Under the pieces are notes generated by a model. It ran no database searches. It was not told the DNA's origin and worked only from the letters and a program-made list of their open reading frames with translations. From the NCBI GenBank assembly GCA_008921705.1, contig VFFE01007087.1:62001-126000 (forward strand): 64,000 nt of DNA, in the 5' to 3' direction. The position numbers were made by a program, and so were the translations under genes. This document shows positions 11,993 through 22,500 of the stretch, one piece after another (the stretch's first letter is position 1; each line of letters begins with the position of its first letter). Source of the DNA: Burhinus oedicnemus. Taxonomy: Eukaryota; Chordata; Aves; Charadriiformes; Burhinidae.

Positions 11993-12334
11993 AGCCAGGG
12001 GGCCCTCTGAGGGGTTGCCAGTATCCACCCCGGTGGGCTCCAGCGGTGGAGTTGGGGGGTCCCACGTGTCATCCCCCCCCCAGCATCGCTGCTGCAGGCA
12101 CTGCTCCTGCCTGGGTGAGGGGCGCCCTGCACATTGGTGGGGGTCACGTGGTGCTTCGCAGCCCAGGAGCCAAAAATCACTGGTTCATGCAATCCTGCTG
12201 TTAATTTGAGGGGGGGGGCTGCGTCCAGCACTGCGACAGCGATGTGTGGGTTTGCTGTGCTAGACAGCCATGTAACAGCAATCATGCTACACGGCATAGG
12301 GTAGCGTTGTTTGTGCACTGATGCAAAGTGGATA

Positions 12335-12397
12335 AATAAATGGTAAGAAAAAGCCTCTGTTCTCATGGTTTCACTTCCAGCCTAATGGAGAAATAAA
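12335..12397 (+). terminator. MEPE polyadenylation signals
   Basis: Two AATAAA hexamers, at 12335-12340 and 12392-12397, lie 343 and 400 bases after the MEPE stop. Either could be used. The second is followed by a T/G-containing stretch (gactttggtgtttgc), which makes it the stronger candidate. Confidence 0.65.
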
Positions 12398-15300
12398 GGC
12401 ATTTCCATACCTAAGACTCTGCTGACTTTGGTGTTTGCAGCGGGACTTCAAGCAGCTGCTTTCCCATGAGCAGCATGCTGTGGGGGAGCTAGTCCCTGGG
12501 CACAGAGGCATTTCTGGCCCCAGCACATCCCTGGCCCAGCCATCACCTCTGGGGCTGCAATTTGGCCAACAAGCCCCGCAAATTCCTCCCTTGGGGTATC
12601 AAACCCCGCTAGCTCCTGCGCAGGGCCACCCACTTCCCTGGGCTGTTTCTCCTTGCTGGGGAGCCCCACAGAGCATTTACCCCCTCGACTTGTTCGTCTC
12701 CTGCAGCGAGAAATCCCCATCGCACTCTCAAGTATGCTGCCAGGGTGCTTGCTGGCCCCACTGCCCTTCCAGCAGCACGCCCTGGCTGTGCCACCGCCAT
12801 TCCCACTGCTGGCCCCTGCACGTGAGCCAGGCTGGGTTTCGACATGCTGGAGCCATGCCGCCAGTGGTGCCCAAAGTTAATCACTGTTTATGCAATTGCA
12901 GGTTGCTTTTTCTGTCTGAGAAACTACTAAAATGGGTGTGCTCGGCAATGTGCCAGAGCAAACGGCACAGTGGGAGCGGCGTTGAGCCTCGTGGTCAGAG
13001 GTGCCGCTCTCACTGTGCCGGGAGGGGACTCCCTGCCAGCGCTGTGCCCATGCCGGGAGAGAGGGTGAGAGCAGCTACAATGTTGGCAGGACACCCACAG
13101 AGTGCCTGCTCCCCTGCCCTTTGCGCGGCGGCACGCAGGGAAGGGGCAGGTCCTGTTTAGGGCCATCGACTTAGTTCTTAGGGATCATGCACGGGTGATT
13201 GATGCTGGGACCACGAGAACAATGATAACACTGCGTATCTCACTGATGCTATCAGTAGCACCAGCTGTTGGGGCTCTGCCTTGCTAGAGCTCGTGCTCTC
13301 CAGCAGAAAGGATCAAAAATTGCATGTGCTCACTACACCCCACACCAGGGCAACAGGCCCCAGTGACCCCAGGGGAAATGCACTAGGCAGCCTGGTGCCA
13401 GTGCTGCGGGGACGTGGAGGTTTAAGCAGCCTGGGGTAGGGGTTTGCCTGCAGCTTCCCAGGCATGGGGCAGCATCCACAAGACTCCCAAAGGCTCAGGG
13501 ACCTCATGTGCCGGCCCACCCAGCTCAGAGAGAATGGGGCTGCAAGGCTGAGGGCAGCCTGGGCGTGGCAACTTGCCCCCAGAATTGCCACAGCACGTCA
13601 CACCCCAAGTGTGATGGACCACGGCCATGATCCAGGGAGCTTGGGCTTGGTGTATGCCATTGCTTGGCAAATGAAGGGGTGATTTCGGGGTCTTGCCACT
13701 GACAGGGTTGGGACTGGCAGGTTTGCAGCCCCATGGGGACCCTGCCGTGGTGCCCAGCTAATCCCATCCCCAGTCCTGACCGCATCCTTGTCCATGCCAT
13801 TAAGCAACATCCATAAGCAAGGAATGGGCACCATCTAGTGGAATTAAAGGCCTTTTGCTGGGGACGTTTTGTGCCTGTTGAATGATGCCGCGATCTGCCT
13901 GGTGCTGCGATGAGCACTGCTGCCCTCTTGCCCCTCTGCTTCCCCGAGCTCCCGGGGAACCCTGCCTAAACAGCGAGGTCAGGTATAAAACTGGCTAGTT
14001 CAGGTATAAACGGCATACATTTCAAAGACAGCACTACTTCCTTGTACAGCTGCTGTTAAAGCACCTGGAATTTTTGTGTGGTGACTCTGGCTCTACATCC
14101 TGGGGCGTGCAGCATTTTGGAATGCTCACCCCGAGCCCCCTCCTCACCACCACTGAGGTGCCTGGCTCTGCTCTTCCAAAACTCGCTTGCGAAGAAGAAC
14201 AAGCGGCCACTGAACAGACAAACTGCAAGTTTCCCGAGGAAAGCGTTTTACTGAAGTATTGGAGCAAAGCGGGGAGCTGTTTTTTCCTTGCAGTGAAGGC
14301 TGGGCTACTGAGTGCTGGCCAGGTGGGAGCTGGCAGGGCAGCTCACTGCCCCTCCTTGTGCCCCCAACACCCACAGCAACCTTACAGGTGGTCACCAGGT
14401 CTGGGAGGTGTTCCTCTGTGGCTCTTTGGTCTTTGGCTCTGCTGAACTGTGTATTTTTGGGGAAAACTTTAATTTGGACCTTTAATATATATGCATTTAC
14501 TTCCTGTTCCCACGTGTTGGTTTTGGTTTTTTTACTGATGGGCAGCAGCAATTTATCAACGGGTGTTTCTTTATGTCAGGACAGGAGAGGCTGTTACTGA
14601 AGTGCTTTAGGGTCTCTCATCCCACCCTGTAAAAGAGTGAACCCAAGTGAAGAGTGATATGTACATTAGAGTACTTTCTGGGGGTACAGAAGCAGAAAGA
14701 AGTTGTCCTTAAAAATCTTGTCTCCCCTTACAAATACTAATTGTGAGGATGTGGCCAGGCGAGTATGGGTAGTTGTTTACTCAGGTAAGTGTTGTGATTA
14801 GAGGAGAAACATCTGCTATTGTGGGCTATCACTGACTTGTGGAGCCTAAAAGCCCTCTCCTGAGAGGTGCAGAAGGTTTTCTGCAGCAGCTGTGGCAGTG
14901 GAAACCCTTCAGATTTTGCAAAAGTGAATTTCTGTTACCATTGCTTTTGCATGTGGGGCAGCATGTGCAGCAGTACTGGGAAAAGCAGGTGCTGGGTCAA
15001 AAGGGGGTCAGCTCCCCCATGAGTCAAGTGAGCCGGATGAGGGGAGGGTTTACTGTGACCCCTAATTGGGGATTGCCACAGCAGGCCAGCTGGGCAAGGC
15101 TCAGGTCAGGTCCTTTCCCCAAAGCACACCCAGCTGCAAGGGTTTTCCAGGGTTGCATCTTGGTGCAACATCCTCATTAATGAAACCTGCTGAACCCAGC
15201 CTTTGGGTATTCAGCCCCTTGGTATTCCTTATCTCTTCCAGGAGGGCAGCAGCTGCCTGTGAACTGCTCCTTGTCCTAGGCACTGGTACCAGCGCATTTG

Positions 15301-16329
15301 CAAACTCACTGTCAGCTCTGCCTGGAGAGCTGTGTGGGTGCCAAGGCCATTGGAGCAGGATGGGAGCAGCAGCTTGTGCTCTCGGCTGTGGGGCTGGCAG
15401 CACTGCAGGCACCAACACCAGCAGTGGGGTGTGAGGTGGGCTGTTGTTTGACTGACCCAGCTCAGTGCTGTGGCTTGTGGACTGTGGTGTGCAGGGCAGC
15501 TGTGTGAAGCTGTACAGTCCCTGCAAAGGTGTTTTCTTTTGTGGTGACAACTGAAGTCTTCCCAGGTGAGCTGATGGACGTGCTTTCTGGGAGGAAAGCC
15601 ACAGCGCAGGTGCAGAAAATCCACTGTTGTCTTAGGTATCTCAGACCCCACAGCAGCTGTGGACAAGCCCTTCCATGCACACCTGCATTTCCCTTCTTGG
15701 TAGATGTGCTGGAGAAGCCTGCATTCTGCAGGTCCTATACGCATGGCCGCTTTACACCCTCCTCCCACCAAAACCCTGATCCAAGGAGAGCTTCTGGGCA
15801 TGAAAGTACATGTTTAAGGAAACCTGGAGGACAGCAGTCCTACTTGGCTTGCTTTGTAAATAAACATCAGGGGGGTGTAATGCAACAGCACGTATACTTG
15901 GCTTCAGCTGGGCTGTTTCGCTATAGTGTGTTGTTTTGGTGTGTGTTCTGGATCAAAAATCTGTAGGTTTGTTTTTGTACCAGCGACTCAACCACTAAAC
16001 TGCTTAACCTCCACAGTCAATGCCTCAGAAAAGCCAAATGCAAGCAACTCAGACTGTATGAAAACATGAGCTGTAGACTGGCCTGAAAGCCAAAAGAAAG
16101 TTGTAATTTACTGGAAGGGAAGGTCCTCTTTAAATTTACAGAAAAGAGCATATATAGAAATCTAACAAAAGCATGTAATGATTGCCTGGCAGGGACCAGG
16201 GGATGTTGCTGCGGGAAGCGATGATGTGGATCAGCCATCACATGTTACACACAGTTAGTTTTGGTGAGGTCACGATCCCACATCCTTGCTGAGGAGCATC
16301 TCTTCCTGGTATTAAAACTGCAGAGATGC
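12398..16329. other. Intergenic, no gene seen
   Basis: About 3.9 kb after the MEPE poly(A) signals. Open frames exist on both strands but are short or GC-driven, and none has a signal peptide, known domain or consistent splice chain. A Pro/Gln-rich frame at 12435-12720 was considered and rejected. No repeat family is recognised. Confidence 0.55.
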
Positions 16330-17941
16330 AGTTAGAAAAGCAAATGCTCAGCTCAAATTGAAACTGGCCAGAGATGTCAAAAACTACAAGAAAGGGTTCT
16401 TCAGGTATGTAAACAACAAGCAGAAACAGAAGGAAAATGTTGGCCCACTGTTAAACAGGAGAGGTGAATTAGTCCTCAACAATGCTGAAAAGGCAGAGGT
16501 TCTCAACACCTTCTTCACTAGCACTGTTGGGCCCCAGGCCTCAGGAACAAAAATCCAGGTTGATGCAAACACAGACCCACTGCCAGTGAAGGAAGAGTTG
16601 ATGTGTGATCTATTACAGGAGCTTGACCCCTACAAATCGATAGGCCCTGACAATGTCCACCCAAGGGTGTTAAGAGAGCTGGCTGACAGCATTGTGAGGA
16701 CGGGGAGATGTCCCAGAAGACTGGAAGAAGGCTAACATCACTCCCATCTACAAGAAGGGCTTAAAAGGAGGATCCAGGAAATTATAGGCCCATCAGTCTT
16801 ACTTCAATCCCTGGGAAAGTTATGGAACGAATCCTGCTGGGAGCTATCACAAGTCAAATACAGCACCTGATTGGGAAAAGCCAGCACCAAGGGCAAATCG
16901 TGCTTGGCAAACCTGATCGCCTTCTACAAAAAAGTAACCTGCTCAGTTGATGTGGGGTGAGTGGTGGACATTGTCTGCCTGGATTTCTCCAAGGCTTTTG
17001 ATACGGTTCCCCACAGCCTCCTCCTAGAGAAACTGATGTGCTATGGTCTAGACAAGTCGTCTGTGTGGTGGGTGGGGAACTGGTTGACAGGCTGCACCCA
17101 GACGGTGGTGGTAAACAGCTCTTTTTCAAACTGGCAACCTGTCACAAGTGGGGTCCCCCAGGGATTGATACTGGGCCCAATGCTGTTTAATATCTTCATA
17201 AGTGAGCTGGATGATGGGATCAAGCATCCCCTGATGAAGTTTGCTCATGACACCAAACTAAGTGGGAAAGTGGACACTTTGGAAGGGAGAGCCACCCTGC
17301 AGGAAGACCTGGATAGGCTGGAAGAGGGGGCTAACAAGAACCTTATGAAGTTCAACAAAGACAAGTGTGAAGTCTTGCACCTGGGAAAACATAATCCAGG
17401 AGTGCGGCACAGGCTGGGATCTACCCGGCTGGGGAGCAGCTCTGCGGAAAGGGACCTGGGGGTCCTGGCAGACAACAAGCTCAAGATGAATGAACAGTGT
17501 GGAGAGGGTCCAGAGAAGGGCCACCAAGATGATCAAAGGACTGGGAAGCCTGTCATATGAGGAAAGGCTGGGAGAACTGGGTTTGTTTAGCCTTGAGAAA
17601 AGAAGGCTTAGGGGAGACCTTATCACCATGTTCCAGTATTTAAAGGGTGGCTACAAAGAAGATGGAAACTCTCTTTTTAAAGGGAGTCACATGGAAAAGT
17701 CACATGGAAAAGATATGGGTACAACTTACTCCTGGGGAGATTCCGATTGGACACAAGAGGAAAATTTTTCACACTGAGAACAATCAGCCATTGGAATAAT
17801 CTCCCCAGGGAACTAGTAGGTTCCCCAAGATTGGACACTTTGAAGATTCAGCTGGACAGGGTGCTGGGCCATCTTGTCTAGACCATGCTTTTGCCAAGAT
17901 GATCCTTGAAGTCCCTTCCAACCTAGTAGTTATACTTCTGT
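16330..17941 (+). mobile_element. CR1 LINE fragment (5'-truncated, reverse transcriptase region to 3' end), inactive
   Basis: Chicken-repeat-1 non-LTR retrotransposon. Translations show typical CR1 ORF2 landmarks in order: ARDVKNYKKGFF and NVGPLLNRRGELV (16358 onward), DPYKSIGPDNVHPRVLREL (about 16625-16690), the reverse-transcriptase box FSKAFDTVPHSLL (about 16985-17025), GVPQGLILGPMLFNIFI, then RVQRRATKMI and LFSLEKRRLRGDL. The frame is broken near 16700-16735. The usual ADD catalytic motif reads AHD (about 17240-17255). A stretch of roughly 60 codons expected before RVQRRATKM is missing near 17495. A short direct duplication of gtcacatggaaaa lies near 17690-17712. It ends in the CR1 3' sequence cccttccaacctagtag but lacks the usual terminal octamer repeat. 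It is an old, dead copy; boundaries are approximate. Confidence 0.92.
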
Positions 17942-18513
17942 TGCCTGCCTTACCCTACCTGTAGCCAAAAGTTATGGAAAGAGGAGTTAGTGTCGCTGGC
18001 TGCAACATACGGCATTGACATGCCTGCAGCCGCTAATTCCTGCATTAAACACCTGACTTTTGTCTGAGCTGTAGAGCATGCTTTGGGAATATATATTAAA
18101 CATATATATGGTTGGAGTGTTAACTCTTGAAGGCCAAAGATTTAGCAGTGCAAAGCAGCACTGTAAAAAGCATCTTGCTCAACTGAAAGTAAAGAGGGGA
18201 TTGGATCTGTAGGGCTGGAAATAGAGACTTGGCTGGAAAGGGGATGCTTATATTCAGGCAGAATCAGCCATGTAGCTGAGGAACAAACTGGCTTTTGATT
18301 CTTTCCTGTTTACTTTCTGTTAGAGCAGCTGAATGCATACACTAATGGCAGCAAAGTGCTGATCACTACTGTGTGCTGAGCAAAGTGGGGCTGGGTTGCC
18401 TCCCTGCAGGCAGGCAAGGGCAGCTGGGGCACCCATGAGGGCTGGCAGGAGGTGGCACATCCCTAAGAGCCTGTGCAGAAATACAGCGATGCTCCAGCAC
18501 AGGGTTTGCTGAC
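17942..18513. other. Spacer between CR1 and ERVL fragments
   Basis: About 570 bases with an A/T-rich patch (atatatattaaacatatatatgg near 18090-18112). No coding or repeat signature is recognised. Confidence 0.5.
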
Positions 18514-19107
18514 TGTCATGGTTTAACCCCAGCCAGCAACCATGACCATGCCACTGACTCACTCACTCCCCTGCCCGTCGCCAGCGGGGGAGAGAATCAG
18601 TAGAGTAAAAGTGAGGAAAAACTCTTGGGTTGAGATAAAGACAGTTTAATAGGTAGAGCAAAAGCCGTGCATGCAAGCAAAGCAAACCAAGGAACTCATT
18701 CACTACTTCCCATCGGCAGGCGCGTGTTCAGCCATCTCTAGGAAAGCAGGGCTCCATCACGCATAATGGTTACTTGGGAAGACAAAATGCCATAACTCTG
18801 AACGTCCCCCTCACTTCCTTCTTCTTCCTGCAGCTTTATATACTGAGCATGACATCGTATGGCATGGAATATCCCTTTGGTCAGTTGGGGCCAGCTGTCC
18901 CAGTTGTACCCCCTCCCAACTTTTTGTGCACTCCTGGCCTACTCGCTGGCTGGGTGGTATGAAAAGCAGAAAAGGCCTTGACTGTTTAGCAACAACTAAA
19001 AACATTAGTGCATTATTGAAATTATTCTCATCCCAAGTCCAAAACATAGGACTATACCAGCTGCTAGTAAGAAAGTCTGAAACTCTATCCCAGCCAAAAC
19101 CGTGACA
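18514..19107 (-). mobile_element. Avian ERVL-type long terminal repeat (3' LTR), minus strand
   Basis: About 594 bases bounded by inverted TG...CA ends: TGTCATGGTTT on the + strand at 18514 and AAAACCGTGACA ending at 19107. Read on the minus strand it begins TGTCACGGTTTTGGCTGG. It has a TATA box (CAGTATATAAAG) matching + positions about 18835-18846, and CTATTAAA near 18646-18653 as a probable polyadenylation signal. This matches the LTR layout of a widespread bird endogenous retrovirus-L family. The adjoining + side sequence supplies a purine-rich tract directly upstream of the LTR in element orientation. That identifies it as the 3' LTR rather than a solo LTR. The flanking bases show no obvious target-site duplication because the other end is missing. 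Confidence 0.85.
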
Positions 19108-19560
19108 TTCTCCACCCCTTATTCCATACTATTTACATCACACTCGGGTCCCACACTATCCAATGCATCCTCATTAACCACCACACCCCTTCCCATCCTT
19201 TGATATAATACACAGATATCATTCCCCTAGTTTATGGACCACCCCTGTAAAATGTCCGCAAATGTCCACACAATGTCCACTGAGTTAATTTAGTCCATGA
19301 CTTTGGGCTCCATCTGTTATGTATGGCAGAGGAGCACAATAGGCAGTGCTGATTTGTGGAAAATGCCTTGGGCGAAATTGCATAACATAGTTGCTGTTGG
19401 CAGCGTATTTGAGTGGAGGCCAGTGTATGCTGTACGTCCTAGCAACAGCATGGACACCTTTAGGTAAACTATAGAAATTCAGAGTGCTGTGTAAGCACCA
19501 AGGTCTGTGCCACAAACTGCAGTTAAGTTTACACTCTAAATTTGTTATGCAGATCACACT
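19108..19560 (-). mobile_element. ERVL internal 3' region, partial and non-functional
   Basis: In minus orientation this piece ends with the polypurine tract TAAGGGGTGGAGAA directly against the LTR start. An open frame of about 90 codons covers 19285-19557 on the minus strand. It has no intact enzyme motif that I can recognise and is followed by stops and noncoding sequence up to the purine tract. There is no second LTR to the right, so the 5' part of the provirus is deleted. The outer boundary near 19560 is a guess based on where resemblance fades. Confidence 0.65.
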
Positions 19561-22500
19561 AAGCTGTGAGGCAGAGCTTGCAAGTTTATTCCCTGAGGAT
19601 AATATGTATTTAAATGATCAGACCCATGAAAGTAGAGCTGATGCAGGACTATAGACACTGGCAGACCTGCCCCAGCAGGGATCATTGCCACAGACTTGGG
19701 CAGAAGGCTGTGTAGAGCTGGTGGGTACAGGGTGGCTTGGGACTGTGCTCTTTCCCTCTGCTTCAGCTCTGCCTCTGACTAACCAGCTCTGCCTTTTGGA
19801 ATGGATTCCTCTTTCTTATTTTGCTTTCCGTCCCCTCTTTACAGCTCAGTTTCCTGAGCTACCTGTGCTTCAAGCCTTCTCCCCTGCCAGCCTTCTGACT
19901 TTTCTCTTCTATTTGCATTTTTCCCCTTTAGACTTTTTTTCCACTCCTGTTTCTCCAGCCTTGTCTTTTCTGCTATGCATTTCCACCCTGGTGTTTCATT
20001 TCTCCCTGCTCTGCCCTCTGTCAGTGCTCACCTCCTCCGCTCCATCCTGAGTAAACTGGTGCTGGCTTCTTGCTCTGACTATCCAAAATTCCCAGCCAAA
20101 TGGAGGTCAAGGGATTCCTTGATGAAATTCCTTAGATACCAGTTTTGTGGAATAGTGTCCTGCTTATTCAGTGTATACAGTTCTTCTATGCTTCCAAGCT
20201 TCATTTTCTGCTTTTTGAAACAAGCCAAAAGAGAATTGAAAGGAAGATGCTGTGAGAAAGGCTGTGGGGGATACTCAAGAGACCCAGCACTGCTGTGGCC
20301 TGGCAGACCTCCTCAGAGTCTCATTTGCTGCCTGGAAAATCTTTGCCTTTATTCTTGTTTATTATAAATGTGTCTGAATCAAGATTGTTAGTGCAAATGA
20401 ATGGTTCTTGCTGTGAAATGGTCACCTGTAAAAAAGGAAATAACTGTTATACTGGTGATAAGAGAAGTCGAATGTTGAAGACCCGTAGGTTAGTTTGACA
20501 GGTCCCATCTCCACTTATCAGAAGGAGGCTCGTGCTGCAGATAACAAGGGACTTCTCAGGCTGGGTTTCCCTGGATGGGCTCCCTGGGTTTCACAGACAG
20601 CTCCCATGCACGGAGTTTAAGGTATTATGAATGTAAATCACTAACAGGCAGGTATGTTGGTCCCCAAGCCAGTTGCCCAAAGTGAAGTTGCTTGAGGTAT
20701 GTCACAAGCAGGTGATGATTTCATCACCTCATTTGGACCCAATGACTGCTCTGCTGCCTCCTGGCTTGCGTGGGCCTCCTTTGGTCACTGGAAACCAGCT
20801 CTGACACATGCCTGGGGGCAAGATGGGATTTGCTGTGCAAGAACCAGGGAACAGCTGCTGCTCTCAGCACTTCGAAGCAATGAGTAAGTCATCCTGGAAA
20901 CGGGTGGCAGGAAACTCTGCCTTTCTCCTGGGGAAAAAGTGACCTCTGTCCCCCTGGGTGCCCTCTCCCTTGTCACCAGCCATGGCTGTGGTGGGTACCA
21001 AATGTGTTAAGGTGAGATGCTGTGATACACGAGGTCTAATATGTTCTCACCCTCTCCCAGCTCAGGAGGATATCTCCACTCCCCGTTGCCACTCTGCACA
21101 GCCCCTTTCTGTAAGCCCTGGATGCTTTCCCCCCCTGCCCCCATGTCGTCCTGCCTGCCCTTACCAGTGTGCTCTACAAAAGAGGCTTTTGTGGAGGTGT
21201 GCTTGAGGGAGGTAGTTAATTTTTAGCTTCCTGGTTACTGAGCCAGGAGTAAGATTTTAACAGGGACTGTGCTAGACCAGAACTGTTTTGCTATTGCTTA
21301 ACTCATGCTGCCTGGCTCTGGGCCACTTAAAACAAAAGGCCAGACCCCAGAAAAGAGTACAGCATCACTACAGTCACTGGAAAAACAAAATGGGGCCCTT
21401 TCTCTGTGCAGCTCAAACACTGCCCAGGCCTGGGGCTTCAGAGCTAGAAAAACCTCCCCTGAGCTGGTGGGTGGAGGTGTTTGTTGGGATGGGGGCTTGT
21501 GTTTCTCCACTCAGGGATGTGGAGGGGAACTGCGGGGCATCTGTGTCATCCAGCAGAGTTTTGCGGGAAGGGAGAAGCTTTCATCTTCTCTGCCACAACC
21601 CACGACCACCGCATCCGCTTCTCCGGTGGCAAAACCGAGGCACCGATGCCCCAGGGACTGAGCTCTGTGGCCAGGCACTGTCCTGCGTTGTGCTGTCTGG
21701 GCAGTCTGCTCTGGCACACCTAAAAGGAGGGGAAGGTACTAGCTGGTTTTGGCAGCAGCAAGCTACGCACCACACTTCATCCCTCAAAGTCCTGTTTATT
21801 TAAAGGCATGAATGCAGTCTGAGAGTTCATGACTAACTAGAAAATGAGATTAAGTTAACAAGGTATGCATTAGGACACCAGTGAGATTAAATCTCTGGGT
21901 TTTTAAAGACAGCAATAAAATACTTCTGCCTCGTGGTACAAAAGCCTCACCAGTATCTGATGTTAGCCTCCGTTTCTCTCCTGTTCAAAGAGCACACTGT
22001 CAGGGACAAAGTGACTAGTACACAACTTCATGTCAGGGCCTTATCTAGGACACTGTAAAAGGGAAAGCAAGGAGGCCCCTTCCCAGGGATGCTGGGCTCA
22101 GGAGGCAGAGCTGCACAGGGCTCTGGCATGGACTTACTCTGTCAGGCTGTCTTCAAAACAGGTGTTCTGCTTCTGAGAGTTTGCAGATTTCCAATAGCCA
22201 TGAGGACCACAGAAAAGGTTTTTAAGTGCTCAGAGATGTAGGAGATGAAAGGGCACAGGTCAAATGCTAGCCTCTTTGAGGGGAGATAAAGCCCTGAGGC
22301 TGTAAATGACTTGGTGTGGAACAGCTGGGTCTGTGTGCAGGTGACAATCCAAGTACCTAGAGCAGCTACTGTGATGTGCTTTTCCAGGAGATGAGAAACA
22401 GCTGAAAACAAAAAGCTATTTTACTTGTTTTCTTTCTCTTTGATTCTTCACTGTCTCTAACCAATCCTTTAGTGTGATTTGTATCAGAAGGGGAATGGTG

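Noticed and set aside
9893..12065. Long antisense frames opposite the last MEPE exon (up to 292 codons)
   Set aside because: They mirror the GC-rich, low-complexity coding strand. No start context, domain or splice logic. Shadows of MEPE.
12435..12720. Pro/Gln-rich open frame after MEPE with an acceptor-like TTTGCAG in front, reminiscent of P/Q-rich SCPP enamel proteins
   Set aside because: No signal peptide exon, no partner splice sites, no known motif, and the frame runs on into Cys/Trp-rich sequence. More likely chance in GC-rich DNA.
14839..15966. Run of overlapping open frames on both strands
   Set aside because: No family signature, signal peptide or consistent splice sites. Composition like neighbouring noncoding DNA.
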